NCBI RefSeq assembly: GCF_900241005.1
Contig: NZ_OEST01000004.1
Location: 1-64,000 of the forward strand
DNA from: Bacteroides cutis
GTDB lineage: Bacteria; Bacteroidota; Bacteroidia; Bacteroidales; Bacteroidaceae
Length of the DNA stretch: 64,000 bases
Direction: 5' to 3'
Numbering within the stretch: position 1 is the first letter of the stretch; each line of letters begins with the position of its first letter. Positions 54,609 to 63,839 of the stretch are shown piece after piece. The position numbers and the translations under genes were made by a program. The notes under the pieces are model-generated. The model had not been told where the DNA came from. It did not search any database and was given only the letters and a program-made list of their open reading frames with translations.

Positions 54609-57600
54609 ATGAATAAAGTATTTTTATTATTGAGTTTAGTGCTGTTGTCTTTTTCTACTTTTGCGACAGGGCAAGTGAAGGCAGGACGCAGTGCGGCTTC
54701 TTCGGGCATTTCTTATGAAAAAAAGGTGCTGAATGACCGGATTTCCCGGTTGAGTGATCCAGCTTATTATCAGAGTCGTTTTTCTCAGATAGAGACTGAA
54801 GCGGACAGCGTAAAACTACTGAAAGCAGTGATGACATTGCGTGATGAAGTAGACAATGTATTGGATATACAATCGCAGCTGGTATGGTTGAATACGGATG
54901 CAGTAAAACTTGCTTTCGATGACATGAAGAAGAACCGTAATTATCTTGCGGAGAAGTATGAACCGATGTGGCAAGAACTGCAACGATTAGCCGGAAAAGG
55001 ATTTAAGGGTATCTATCAGGGTGAAGCACAAGCTTTGGCAGATGCGGTTAAGGCATTGGAATTGAAACGTCAAATTTTGTTGGGTAATCCGTTGTTGGAT
55101 GCAGATAAGATTGTGGCTGCTCGTTATATTTTAGGGAAGAGTGCACGTAATGCGATGGCTCCTAAGTTGGGTACCCAGAACAATAACTGGTCTAATCAGG
55201 GGTCGGCGGGGCGTAGTGGTTTCAATGCTTCGATTGTAGAATTGTCGAATTTGCGGGGAGAGGTGAATGTGCGTGAGGTTTATAAGCCAAAGCTCGATTC
55301 GCCTATTTCTGACCTGCGTCTGCATTGGGATGGTAACCGGATGATGTTTACGCAGCTCTGTAACGATCGACGTTGGAATATCTTTGAAGTTCAATTGGAT
55401 GGAACAGGTTTTCATCCATTGATTGAGAATGAAGAGCCGGACTTGGAATTTTATGATGGGACTTATTTGCCTGATGGACGAATTATCGCTACCTCCAATA
55501 TAGGTTATCAACGTGTACCTTGTCTGAGCGGAAGCAATCCGGTAGGAAACATGGTGATTTACGATCCTAAAGATCATAATTTACGTCGTCTGACCTTTGA
55601 CCAGGATGGAAATTGGAATCCGGTGATCATGAACAATGGACGGGTAATGTATACACGGTGGGAATATACGGACTTGACACATTATTATTCTCGAATTGTG
55701 ATGCACATGAATCCTGATGGAACAGAAAACAAGGCTCTTTACGGTAGTGGTTCTATGTTTCCTAATAGTACGTTCGATGTACAGCCTATACCGGGTACCG
55801 GTTCGGCTTTCGTCGGTATCATTTCGGGGCATCATGGGATAGCTCGTTCGGGTAGAATGATTGTTTTTGATCCGACTAAAGGGCGTAAGAACGTGGCGGG
55901 GATGGTGCAGGAGATACCTTATCGTAATCGTCCTATCAAGGAGGAAATCAAAGACCGTTTGGTAGATGGTGTATGGCCGCAGTTTATCAAGCCTACTGTG
56001 TTGAGTGATAAATATTTCTTGGTGGCTGCTAAATTGTCGCCGGAAGCGCTGTGGGGTATTTATTTGGTAGATATATTTGATAATGTGACTTGTGTTTTTG
56101 AAGCAGAAGGAGAAGGTTTCATTAGTCCGGCATTAGTACATAAAGTAACGGTGCCGCCTATTATTCCCGACCGAGTGAAGATGGATCAGAAAGAAGCAAC
56201 CTTTTTCATTCAAGATATCTACGAAGGTGAGGGTTTGAAAGATATTCCTCGCGGTACAGTAAAGGAACTTCGTTTGCATGCTTATGAATATGCGTATGTA
56301 TCGGCTAAGTCGGATCATAATTGGCATGGTATCCAGTCTGGATGGGATATCAAACGTTTATTGGGTACTGTCCCTGTTGAGAAGGATGGTTCGGCCATTT
56401 TTAAGGTACCGGCAAATACACCGTTGTCTATACAGCCTATAGATAAGGACGGTGTAGCTATTCAGTGGATGCGTAGCTGGGTAACTGCTCAGCCGGGAGA
56501 GGTGGTTTCTTGTATTGGTTGTCATGAAGACCAGAACCAGATTGCTATTCCCAAGCGAGTGATTGCTTCTCAGAAAGACCCCGATGTCATTACTCCCCCT
56601 GAAGGAGGAGTTCGTTCGTTCACTTTCGATCTGGAAATTCAACCTATTCTTGATCGGGCTTGTATTGCTTGTCATAATGGTGAAAAAGCCTTTGACTTAC
56701 GAGGGGGAAAGAAAGATAAATTCGGATATGGTACATCCTATTTGAATTTCCATCCTTACATTCACCGTCAGGGTGGAGAAGGAGATATGGTTGTATTGCA
56801 ACCTTATGAATATCACCCGAATACCAGTGAATTGGTTCGTATGTTGAAACGAGGACACCATAATGTGGAATTGACAGACAAGGAATGGCGCACTTTGTAT
56901 AATTGGATTGACTATAATGCTCCTGATAAAGGGTACTTTGACGTGAAGTCTTTGAATAAAACTCCTTACAAAGGTTTTGATGAGTATAAGCGCCGGATAG
57001 AACTTACAGATAAATATGCGAATGGAAGTAGTGTAGACTGGAAGAAAGAATTGGCGGATTATGCATCTTACTTGAAGAGTAAGGGAGAAGTTCAGCCTGT
57101 CGTGCCTATTGAAGAACAAGAAAGAAAAGTAAAAGAACTGAAAGTTAAAGGATGGCCTTTCGACGCGGTTACTGCACAAGGTAAGCAGATTGCTGAGGGA
57201 GAACAACGTAAGGTTGTGGAAATTGCTCCTGGAATCAGTATGACGTTTGTACGCATTCCAGCCGGACAATTTGTAATGGGAAGTTATGACGGACCATCAG
57301 ATACATATCCGACAGCAAAAGTGAATATTGAGAAGTCTTTCTGGATGGCTGAATTAGAAACAACCAATGAGCAATACAAGGTTTTTTATCCTGAACATGA
57401 TAGCCGTTTCATTGATCAGCAATGGAAAGACCATGTAGTACAGGGATATCCGGCTAATAAACCGGAACAACCGGTTATTCGGGTCAGCTATCAGGATGCT
57501 ATGAATTTTTGTAAGAAATTGAGTGAAAAGATAGGACTGCATGTGACACTTCCTACTGAAGCTCAATGGGAATGGGCATGTAGGGCTGGAAGCAATACGG

Positions 57601-58037
57601 ATTTTTGGTATGGAGATATGCATACGGATTTTGGTAAGAAAGAGAATTTGGCAGATAAGACTACGTTATTGTTTGCTGTAGCGGGTGTGGATCCCAAGCC
57701 GATGTCGCCTACCCATGCGATGTACAAACATTATACTTTCCTTCCGAAGGAAGAAGGTGTAGATGATGGAAATCTGGTACAGGTTGGGGGTAAGCAGTAT
57801 GAAGCTAATCCGTTTGGGTTGTATAATATGCATGGTAATGTAGGAGAATGGACGCGTTCTAATTATGTGCCCTATCCTTATAATGTGAAGAATGAGGAGA
57901 AAAATGCAGAATATAAAGTTGTGAGAGGAGGTTCGTTTATAGAAAGACCCAAATTCTCGACTTCTTATTCGCGTAAAGGTTTCTTGCCTTATCAGCGTAT
58001 ATTTAATGTAGGTTTCCGCGTGATTATTGAAGATTAG
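54609..58037 (+). CDS. Secreted fusion protein: propeller-like domain, two CxxCH haem motifs, C-terminal SUMF1/FGE-like domain
   Basis: This 1142-residue protein has a signal peptide ending TFATG. Residues about 60-220 are helical. A beta-propeller-like region (about 215-530) has WD/PD40-type strands (SDLRLHWDGNRMMFTQL, RRLTFDQDGNWNPVIM). The part near 550-640 resembles the middle domain of hydrazine synthase alpha subunits. Two c-type haem-binding motifs follow: CIGCH at 635-639 and CIACH at 685-689. The C-terminus (about 870-1142) is a SUMF1/PvdO-type domain (IPAGQFVMGS, LPTEAQWEWACRAG, NMHGNVGEWT, VVRGGSFIERP, FNVGFRV). The paired Cys of true formylglycine-generating enzymes is not seen (KFSTSYSRKG). 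The substrate is unknown. The start is ATG 54609. Confidence 0.85.
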   Translation: MNKVFLLLSLVLLSFSTFATGQVKAGRSAASSGISYEKKVLNDRISRLSDPAYYQSRFSQIETEADSVKLLKAVMTLRDEVDNVLDIQSQLVWLNTDAVKLAFDDMKKNRNYLAEKYEPMWQELQRLAGKGFKGIYQGEAQALADAVKALELKRQILLGNPLLDADKIVAARYILGKSARNAMAPKLGTQNNNWSNQGSAGRSGFNASIVELSNLRGEVNVREVYKPKLDSPISDLRLHWDGNRMMFTQLCNDRRWNIFEVQLDGTGFHPLIENEEPDLEFYDGTYLPDGRIIATSNIGYQRVPCLSGSNPVGNMVIYDPKDHNLRRLTFDQDGNWNPVIMNNGRVMYTRWEYTDLTHYYSRIVMHMNPDGTENKALYGSGSMFPNSTFDVQPIPGTGSAFVGIISGHHGIARSGRMIVFDPTKGRKNVAGMVQEIPYRNRPIKEEIKDRLVDGVWPQFIKPTVLSDKYFLVAAKLSPEALWGIYLVDIFDNVTCVFEAEGEGFISPALVHKVTVPPIIPDRVKMDQKEATFFIQDIYEGEGLKDIPRGTVKELRLHAYEYAYVSAKSDHNWHGIQSGWDIKRLLGTVPVEKDGSAIFKVPANTPLSIQPIDKDGVAIQWMRSWVTAQPGEVVSCIGCHEDQNQIAIPKRVIASQKDPDVITPPEGGVRSFTFDLEIQPILDRACIACHNGEKAFDLRGGKKDKFGYGTSYLNFHPYIHRQGGEGDMVVLQPYEYHPNTSELVRMLKRGHHNVELTDKEWRTLYNWIDYNAPDKGYFDVKSLNKTPYKGFDEYKRRIELTDKYANGSSVDWKKELADYASYLKSKGEVQPVVPIEEQERKVKELKVKGWPFDAVTAQGKQIAEGEQRKVVEIAPGISMTFVRIPAGQFVMGSYDGPSDTYPTAKVNIEKSFWMAELETTNEQYKVFYPEHDSRFIDQQWKDHVVQGYPANKPEQPVIRVSYQDAMNFCKKLSEKIGLHVTLPTEAQWEWACRAGSNTDFWYGDMHTDFGKKENLADKTTLLFAVAGVDPKPMSPTHAMYKHYTFLPKEEGVDDGNLVQVGGKQYEANPFGLYNMHGNVGEWTRSNYVPYPYNVKNEEKNAEYKVVRGGSFIERPKFSTSYSRKGFLPYQRIFNVGFRVIIED

Positions 58038-58057
58038 GACTACTTATTGAGAAGATA

Positions 58058-58105
58058 AATATGTGTTGGAACTATGACAGGAGATTATAGTTTCAACACA
58101 TATTT
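58058..58105. terminator. Hairpin between convergent genes
   Basis: The 19-bp arms pair at 18 of 19 positions (AAATATGTGTTG / CAACACATATTT) around a 10-nt loop. T-rich sequence follows on the plus strand. It separates the fusion gene from the minus-strand SUI1 gene. Confidence 0.8.
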
Positions 58106-58148
58106 GTTGTTATTTTAGCCGAAACAAGAAATGTATTTGTAGATATAT

Positions 58149-58502
58149 CTATCCCACCGGTTTGGTTTGTGTAAAACCTTCTTTTTTCAGTAGTTCCAGT
58201 ACTTTCTGTTTGAAGTCTCCCTGTACAATGATTTCTCCATTTTTGGCGCTTCCGCCTACACCGCATTTGTTTTTCAACAATTTACCCAACTCTTTTAAAT
58301 CATCTTCTGTCCCTACAAATCCTGTTACGAGAGTTACGACTTTACCTCCACGGTTCTTACGATCTAATTGTACTCGCAGACGTTGTTGTGAAGGTTGGAG
58401 GGTTGTCTGTTCCTCGTCATCGTCCATCTCATAATTATAGTTCGGGTTGGTAGAATAAACTACATTTAACCGTTCTTTCCAATCGTTATTTTTCATATTC
58501 AT
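58149..58502 (-). CDS. SUI1/YciH-type translation factor-like protein
   Basis: This 117-residue protein has a SUI1/eIF1-type domain (about 40-117, with VQLDRKNRGGKVVTLVTGF and NKCGVGGSAKNGEIIVQGD), the bacterial YciH form. The GGSAK loop matches that of eIF1, which binds the 30S/40S P-site region. YciH is proposed to modulate translation initiation under stress; the role in Bacteroides is not established. The N-terminal 40 residues are acidic and poorly conserved. ATG 58502 and 58496 are both possible. A TACTTTTG -7 box lies about 20 bp upstream on the minus strand. Confidence 0.9.
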   Translation of the reverse strand: MNMKNNDWKERLNVVYSTNPNYNYEMDDDEEQTTLQPSQQRLRVQLDRKNRGGKVVTLVTGFVGTEDDLKELGKLLKNKCGVGGSAKNGEIIVQGDFKQKVLELLKKEGFTQTKPVG

Positions 58503-58517
58503 TTAATTTATCGAAAT

Positions 58518-58525
58518 CAAAAGTA
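58518..58525 (-). promoter_or_regulatory. -7 box of the SUI1/YciH gene
   Basis: The minus strand reads TACTTTTG, a match to TAnnTTTG, 16 bp before the start codon. No -33 TTTG is seen. Confidence 0.45.
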
Positions 58526-58600
58526 ACATTTTAGACTAACACTTTTGTGGAAATTATGTTAACTTTCTTATGTCTCATCCTTTTTTATAAGAAAAAAACG

Positions 58601-58608
58601 TATTTTTG
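58601..58608 (+). promoter_or_regulatory. -7 box of rex
   Basis: TATTTTTG followed by TCAG lies 21 bp before the rex start. No -33 TTTG is seen. Confidence 0.5.
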
Positions 58609-58628
58609 TCAGTCCGTAACCTAAATAG

Positions 58629-59300
58629 ATGAAGAAAATGACAGCGAACCAAGCAATTCAACATAAGGAAAGCATGAAAGTGCCGGAGCCTACTTTGCGC
58701 AGGTTGCCATGGTATTTGTCTAATGTTAAGTTGCTGAAACAAAAGGGTGAACGTTTCGTTTCCTCTACCCAGATTTCTAAAGAGATCAATATAGATGCTT
58801 CTCAGATAGCCAAAGATTTGTCGTATGTCAATATCTCAGGCCGTACACGTGTGGGGTATGAAGTGGATACATTGATTGCTGTATTGGAGGATTTTCTCGG
58901 GTTTACCAACATACACAAAGCTTTTCTCTTCGGAGTAGGAAGCTTGGGAGGGGCATTGTTGCGTGACTCCGGGTTGAGCCATTTCGGTTTGGAGATTGTG
59001 GCGGCGTTCGATGTAAATCCCGATTTAGTAGGTACTACATTGAACGGTATACCTATCTTCCATTCCAATGAATTTGAGAAGAAGATGCGTGAATACGACG
59101 TCAATATCGGTGTTTTGACAGTACCTATCGAGATTGCACAGAAAATTACGGACACAATGGTGGCCGGTGGTATTAAAGCTGTCTGGAACTTTACTCCATT
59201 CCGTATCCGTGTGCCGGAAAATATTGTAGTACAGAATACTTCTCTATACGCTCATTTGGCGGTAATGTTTAATCGTTTGAACTTTAACGAAATCAAGTAA
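58629..59300 (+). CDS. rex: Redox-sensing transcriptional repressor Rex
   Basis: Rex binds DNA when the NADH/NAD ratio is low and releases it when NADH rises, controlling fermentation and respiration genes. It has 223 residues. The winged-helix DNA-binding domain spans about 15-90 (VPEPTLRRLPWYL, SSTQISKEINIDASQIAKDLSYV). The Rossmann domain spans about 92-200, with FGVGSLGGALL and VAAFDVNPD, and a C-terminal swapped helix follows. The FAH-family gene overlaps its stop codon (TAATG), so the two are coupled. Which genes it controls is not visible here. ATG 58638 is an alternative start. Confidence 0.95.
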   Translation: MKKMTANQAIQHKESMKVPEPTLRRLPWYLSNVKLLKQKGERFVSSTQISKEINIDASQIAKDLSYVNISGRTRVGYEVDTLIAVLEDFLGFTNIHKAFLFGVGSLGGALLRDSGLSHFGLEIVAAFDVNPDLVGTTLNGIPIFHSNEFEKKMREYDVNIGVLTVPIEIAQKITDTMVAGGIKAVWNFTPFRIRVPENIVVQNTSLYAHLAVMFNRLNFNEIK

Positions 59301-59917
59301 TGAAGATTATTGCTGTAGGGATGAATTATGCCCAACATAATAAAGAATTGGGGCATACTCAAGTAAATAAAGAGCCTGTTATTTTTATGAAGCCCGATTC
59401 GGCTATCCTAAAAGATGGTAAGCCTTTTTTTATTCCCGATTTTTCCAATGAGGTTCATTATGAGACAGAGGTAGTAGTACGCATCTGTCGTTTGGGTAAG
59501 AATATCGCTCCTCGTTTTGCGTATCGATATTATGATGCCGTTACGGTAGGTATTGATTTTACGGCAAGGGATTTACAGCGTCAGTTCCGAGAATCTGGGA
59601 ACCCATGGGAACTTTGTAAAAGTTTTGATAATTCAGCGGCTCTTGGTAAGTTTATTCCATTGGAACAAGTTGGTGGAGACTTGCAGCGGTTGGATTTTCA
59701 TTTGGATATTGATGGGAAAAAGGTTCAATATGGAAATACTGCAGACATGCTTTTCAAGGTGGATGATATCATCGCTTACGTCAGCCGTTTTATGACATTG
59801 AAAATAGGGGATTTATTATTTACCGGAACTCCAGTAGGAGTAGGGCCTGTCAGTGTAGGCCAACATTTGCAGGGATATATCGGAGAAGAAAAATTGCTCG
59901 ATTTTTATATCCGCTGA
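59300..59917 (+). CDS. Fumarylacetoacetate hydrolase-family protein
   Basis: This 205-residue protein of the FAH family (2-hydroxyhepta-2,4-diene-1,7-dioate isomerase or acylpyruvase type) has the fold signature FSNEVHYETEVVVRI, with metal-binding Glu residues (near 55-57), and the conserved GIDFTARDLQ and LLFTGTPVGVGPV segments. A small metal-dependent acylpyruvase- or oxaloacetate decarboxylase-like activity is likely, but the substrate is unknown. Its ATG overlaps the last base of rex, and ispF starts 42 bp after its stop, so these genes probably form an operon. Confidence 0.9.
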   Translation: MKIIAVGMNYAQHNKELGHTQVNKEPVIFMKPDSAILKDGKPFFIPDFSNEVHYETEVVVRICRLGKNIAPRFAYRYYDAVTVGIDFTARDLQRQFRESGNPWELCKSFDNSAALGKFIPLEQVGGDLQRLDFHLDIDGKKVQYGNTADMLFKVDDIIAYVSRFMTLKIGDLLFTGTPVGVGPVSVGQHLQGYIGEEKLLDFYIR

Positions 59918-59959
59918 GATTTTATGGGGTGATTAACTATTTACATCTATTTAGAAGAT

Positions 59960-60439
59960 ATGAAAATACGTGTAGGCTTTGGTTTTGATGTGCATCGGCT
60001 GGTGGAAGACCGGGAATTGTGGTTGGGTGGTATTCATCTGGAACATGATAAGGGATTATTGGGACATTCAGATGCCGATGTATTGATACATGCTATTTGT
60101 GATGCTCTGCTTGGTGCGGCTAATATGCGTGATATAGGTTATCATTTTCCCGATACTGCAGGTGAGTTTAAGAATATCGACAGCAAAATTCTACTGAAAA
60201 AGACCGTGAAGTTAATTCAAACAAAAGGTTATTCTGTCGGTAATGTTGACGCTACCATCTGTGTCGAACGTCCTAAGTTAAAAGCCCATATTCCCGATAT
60301 GCAGCATACATTGTCTGTTGTTATGGGAATTGATGCGGATGATATCTCTATTAAAGCGACTACTACGGAAAAGTTGGGCTTTACGGGAAGGGAAGAAGGT
60401 ATTTCTGCGTATGCCACTGTACTGATTCAAAAAGAATAA
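59960..60439 (+). CDS. ispF: 2-C-methyl-D-erythritol 2,4-cyclodiphosphate synthase
   Basis: IspF makes the cyclic diphosphate intermediate of the non-mevalonate isoprenoid pathway. The protein has 159 residues, as usual. The zinc site includes Asp10 and His12 (FDVHRL) and the His of LLGHSDADVLIHAI; the CDP-binding and second metal parts GAANMRDIGYHFPD and ATTTEKLGFTGREEGI are present. It follows the FAH-family gene on the same strand. Confidence 0.96.
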   Translation: MKIRVGFGFDVHRLVEDRELWLGGIHLEHDKGLLGHSDADVLIHAICDALLGAANMRDIGYHFPDTAGEFKNIDSKILLKKTVKLIQTKGYSVGNVDATICVERPKLKAHIPDMQHTLSVVMGIDADDISIKATTTEKLGFTGREEGISAYATVLIQKE

Positions 60440-60472
60440 TAAATCGATCAATAATCAATCTTTAAAACCGAA

Positions 60473-61489
60473 ATGAAAAAAATCTCTTTAACCCTTTGTC
60501 TGATATTCCTTTCTGTCTTGTTCTGTCGGGCACAAGTTCTCCCTTTAAAGTTTAATAAGAACGGGGAATTTAAAATCGTTCAGTTTACGGATGTACACTT
60601 CAAATATGGTAATCCGGCCTCGGATATTGCCTTGAAACGTATCAATGAAGTACTTGATGCCGAACATCCCGATTTGGTCGTTTTTACCGGCGATGTGATT
60701 TATGCCGCACCTGCCGATAAGGGAATGCGTTCGGTGCTTACCTGTGTTTCCGATCGTAAGATACCTTTTGTGGTAACTTTTGGTAATCATGATGACGAGC
60801 AGGGTATGACGCGTGCCGAACTTTATGATATCATTCGTTCCATACCGTTTAATATTCAGCCTGATCGTGGAACAACAATATCTCCTGACTATCTGTTTGC
60901 CGTGAGGTCATCCGACGGTACAAAAGACGCTGCTTTGCTTTATTGTCTGGACTCTCACTCTTATTCCAAACAACCTGATGTGAAGGGATATGATTGGCTG
61001 ACCTTCGACCAGATAAACTGGTATCGTAATCATAGTGCTGCTTATACGGCAAAGAACGGTGGAAAACCTCTGCCTGCTTTGGCATTTTTCCATATCCCCT
61101 TACCCGAATATAATCGGGCCGCTTCCGACGAAAACGCTACCCTGATAGGTACACGTATGGAGAAAGCCTGTGCTCCGGCATTGAACACCGGTATGTTTAC
61201 TGCCATGAAAGAATCCGGTGATGTTATGGCTACTTTTGTCGGGCATGATCATGATAATGATTATTCTGTCATGTGGCATGGTATACTTCTTGCATACGGA
61301 CGTTATACAGGTGGTAATACAGTGTATAATCATCTGTCCAATGGTGCCCGTGTTATCCTGATGAAAGAAGGTGCCCGCACATTTCAGACATGGATTCGTT
61401 TGAAAGGTGGCGAGATTAAAGATAAAACTGTATATCCGGATACTTACATAAAAGACGATTGGCGTAAACGTCCTTTGGTTACCGAATAA
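60473..61489 (+). CDS. Secreted calcineurin-like metallophosphoesterase
   Basis: This 338-residue secreted protein has a signal peptide ending CRAQ (near residue 21). The metal-binding motifs of the calcineurin fold are in order: D40-x-H42 (FTDVHF), GD near 73-74 (FTGDVI), GNHDD near 104-108, a His in FHIPLPEY, and the GHDHDND motif near 258. It resembles purple acid phosphatase or Dcr2-type enzymes. The substrate cannot be named. It begins 33 bp after ispF and may be the last gene of that transcript. Confidence 0.9.
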   Translation: MKKISLTLCLIFLSVLFCRAQVLPLKFNKNGEFKIVQFTDVHFKYGNPASDIALKRINEVLDAEHPDLVVFTGDVIYAAPADKGMRSVLTCVSDRKIPFVVTFGNHDDEQGMTRAELYDIIRSIPFNIQPDRGTTISPDYLFAVRSSDGTKDAALLYCLDSHSYSKQPDVKGYDWLTFDQINWYRNHSAAYTAKNGGKPLPALAFFHIPLPEYNRAASDENATLIGTRMEKACAPALNTGMFTAMKESGDVMATFVGHDHDNDYSVMWHGILLAYGRYTGGNTVYNHLSNGARVILMKEGARTFQTWIRLKGGEIKDKTVYPDTYIKDDWRKRPLVTE

Positions 61490-61523
61490 AACTTTTTACT
61501 TCTGTCTTAAGAAAGAAGGCTAC

Positions 61524-61574
61524 ATCAATGTACAAATATGGTTTCTTGTCATAAAGCCTTATTTGTACATTGAT
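61524..61574. terminator. Inverted repeat between convergent genes
   Basis: The perfect 15-bp arms ATCAATGTACAAATA (61524-61538) and TATTTGTACATTGAT (61560-61574) flank a 21-nt loop. It sits between the metallophosphoesterase (plus) and the DUF3820-like gene (minus), but no T-run follows, so terminator function is likely but not certain. Confidence 0.6.
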
Positions 61575-61601
61575 ACTGTTGGTCTCTTAATGTTACTGCG
61601 G

Positions 61602-62447
61602 TTAGAACTTAACATAATTCAAGCGAGTGTACTTGATGTTTCCTACTACATACGTGCGTGCAATTCGCGCAGAAGTTATATGTATCGTATCTCCCGCTTG
61701 ATAGGCATGCTCGACGGCAGGTAGCTGGCACGACTTTTGACTGGCTGTATGTGCATTTATCCGTAAAGTGACGATATTCCCGGAAACATCTTTCAATTTC
61801 AATATTTGTCGTACGTAGAAATAGGGAATTGTTCCCTTGACTTGTGTTTTATATGGATCGTCCTCTAGCCGTACGCTAAGAACAGTCAGGGTCAAATTTT
61901 CCACTTTTTCTCCCTCCTTGCCCAGGAAACGACTGGAAACAGGTTTTTGGGTTTGCCGTTGTAGAATGTCGAGATACACTGAATAATATATTTTAGCGAT
62001 TTCTGCAAAACGTTCCTGTTTGGGAATTCGTGGAGTAAACTTGAAGGCTATCCATGATAGGTAGGACGGGTCAATCTGCATAATCTCATGGAGGTAGTGT
62101 CCATGATATTTCCCAAAAGAGATTATATCATCTCCTTTGTTTTGCATTCGTTTGGCATTATACTCTACTAACAATAGTGGACGTGAAGAATAGTAACATA
62201 GACTGCTTGCCATTCGCAATGTTTCGTGTATATCTACACTGAGGTCGAAGATATAGAATATGGATTGCCGTCCGTGTAAAGGAAAATAAATCCAAAGTGA
62301 GTATTTGGGCCGTTCAGGTCGGGGTAATACCACAAGATAGGCACCCGCCTCTTTGAAAGAGGCCTTTTTAAGGTTGTATTCATTTAACTTTTGATACAAC
62401 AACTCTTGCTCGACAATGGATATACCTGGAAGAATCGGATTTGCCAT
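61602..62447 (-). CDS. Protein with an ExoX-C/DUF3820-like motif
   Basis: This 281-residue cytoplasmic protein has no clear name. Residues about 105-135 read ISFGKYHGHYLHEI then DPSYLSWI, the FGKxKGxxL...DPxYLxW motif shared by the C-terminus of exonuclease X and the DUF3820 family, which may bind nucleic acid. The N-terminal 100 residues include LVVLPRPERPKYSLWIYFP, and the C-terminal 100 residues look like an OB-like beta region (VRLEDDPYKTQVKGTI, HITSARIARTYVVGNIKYTRL). No nuclease active site is seen. The start is ATG 62447; the upstream TTG at 62468 is rejected. Confidence 0.6.
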   Translation of the reverse strand: MANPILPGISIVEQELLYQKLNEYNLKKASFKEAGAYLVVLPRPERPKYSLWIYFPLHGRQSIFYIFDLSVDIHETLRMASSLCYYSSRPLLLVEYNAKRMQNKGDDIISFGKYHGHYLHEIMQIDPSYLSWIAFKFTPRIPKQERFAEIAKIYYSVYLDILQRQTQKPVSSRFLGKEGEKVENLTLTVLSVRLEDDPYKTQVKGTIPYFYVRQILKLKDVSGNIVTLRINAHTASQKSCQLPAVEHAYQAGDTIHITSARIARTYVVGNIKYTRLNYVKF

Positions 62448-62596
62448 ACCTCGGTTTATATATACCAAATATAGGAAATCTGTTCCAATCCACCAAGTTT
62501 ACGTGGCACTTTCTGCTGCCTGTTTTTATTTGGGGGTATTTTCCCAGTATGTACAAATGCCAATATGATTTTGACAGATTGAATATATTTAAAAAA

Positions 62597-63652
62597 TCAA
62601 AATCTCATCATCAACTCTACCACCACTTTGTCTCTTTCAGACTCCTTGGCAATGCTGTTTTTAGCATAAAAATATTTCTCATAATTCAATCGTAAGTCAG
62701 TACAGAATGCTTTACTGAGACTGAATGTAATTCCGCCTGTCAACCGTTGACGTTTATAATCTGTGACGATTAATGCGCCGGTTTCTTTATCGGTGGTTTT
62801 TGCATCACTTTGATCTGTCATCATATCATAACGAAGCAAGAAAGACATTTTATTGAACACCTTCTTCAACGGCAAATCGTAATTGATAAAAGTATTTACT
62901 GCCTGTACATCTCTGAATGCATTATCGGAATATTGTTTATAAAGATACTCGCCTTCAACGTGGAAATGACCGAACTCATAGTAAGCTCCGATGTCGTAGG
63001 ATTGTACACGTACCTCTTGCGGTTGAATACTCTGTACACTCATGGTAAGGTTCAACCCTTTAACGGGAAAAAATTGCGCTTTGGCGGAATAGTTCACTTC
63101 CTTATGCCATTCCTTTTGATTGGTTAGTCCCGAACCGTTATAAAGTCCACCTTCTACGGTGATAGGTATATCGGTAGGAAAAGTATATCCTAAAGTAACT
63201 CCCACATCGCGTACATTACCCACTTGCTTGGCAATAAATGAACGGTTGGCAAAATATTGTTGATGCGGGGAGCGATGAGCATCGATAGTAAAAGGTACGC
63301 GCATCTGTCCAGCGGTAACTGTCATACCTTTGACAGGGAATAATCTTGTGTATGCATCCAGCATTTTGATATTCCCTTCGTCCGAAAGGTCAATCTCGGC
63401 TTTGTAGGCTACAATCGGCAGTACATTTCCTGTTACGCTGATACGGGCGTTGCGCACTTCGAAGCGTCCGGCCTTCATGGTAGTTTGGTATTCGTACTTG
63501 GAACGGATTGTTCCGTGTATTTCCGGCCAGTAATCTTTATTTTCCAATTTCCCTTTTTCGATTTTCTTTCCATCCTCGTTGTTGTAGGAACTTTGGGCTT
63601 CCGCAGCGAGTGGCAGCAGAGCGATGAGCAGTATCCATGTGCTTTTTCTCAT
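62597..63652 (-). CDS. Phosphate-selective-porin-type outer membrane porin
   Basis: This 351-residue outer-membrane protein has a signal peptide ending AEAQ (near residue 19). The mature part is a porin of the OprO/OprP type: after an N-terminal segment (YWPEIHGTIRSKYEY) come alternating strands with VRNARISVTGNVLPIVAYKAEIDLSD, AGQMRVPFTIDAHRSPHQQYFANRSFI and a C-terminal strand ending KVVVELMMRF. OprP binds phosphate or polyphosphate; anion preference here is inferred from family only. A GACCTTTG box (63682-63689, minus strand) may be its -7 element. It stands alone. Confidence 0.85.
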   Translation of the reverse strand: MRKSTWILLIALLPLAAEAQSSYNNEDGKKIEKGKLENKDYWPEIHGTIRSKYEYQTTMKAGRFEVRNARISVTGNVLPIVAYKAEIDLSDEGNIKMLDAYTRLFPVKGMTVTAGQMRVPFTIDAHRSPHQQYFANRSFIAKQVGNVRDVGVTLGYTFPTDIPITVEGGLYNGSGLTNQKEWHKEVNYSAKAQFFPVKGLNLTMSVQSIQPQEVRVQSYDIGAYYEFGHFHVEGEYLYKQYSDNAFRDVQAVNTFINYDLPLKKVFNKMSFLLRYDMMTDQSDAKTTDKETGALIVTDYKRQRLTGGITFSLSKAFCTDLRLNYEKYFYAKNSIAKESERDKVVVELMMRF

Positions 63653-63808
63653 AATTTGTTGTTGTCGGTAAATTTAGGACGCAAAGGTCGGAAGCAGGTA
63701 TTAGAATTTTATGTCATATATGTTTCATTTTTGTTACACATGTTGTAGAATTCCTTTCAAGACTTATAATATACATTTCTTTTATATTAAAACGATATTC
63801 TTTTTTCG

Positions 63809-63816
63809 TATTTTTG
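63809..63816 (+). promoter_or_regulatory. -7 box of the locus at the window's right edge
   Basis: TATTTTTG followed by CATC is a consensus -7 box 18-24 bp before the next start codons. No -33 TTTG is present. Confidence 0.45.
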
Positions 63817-63839
63817 CATCTGTATAAAAAAGAATGCTG

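Noticed and set aside
54609..58037. Formylglycine-generating sulfatase activator
   Set aside because: The C-terminal domain has SUMF1 motifs, but the two cysteines needed for catalysis are not visible, and there is no sulfatase gene nearby.
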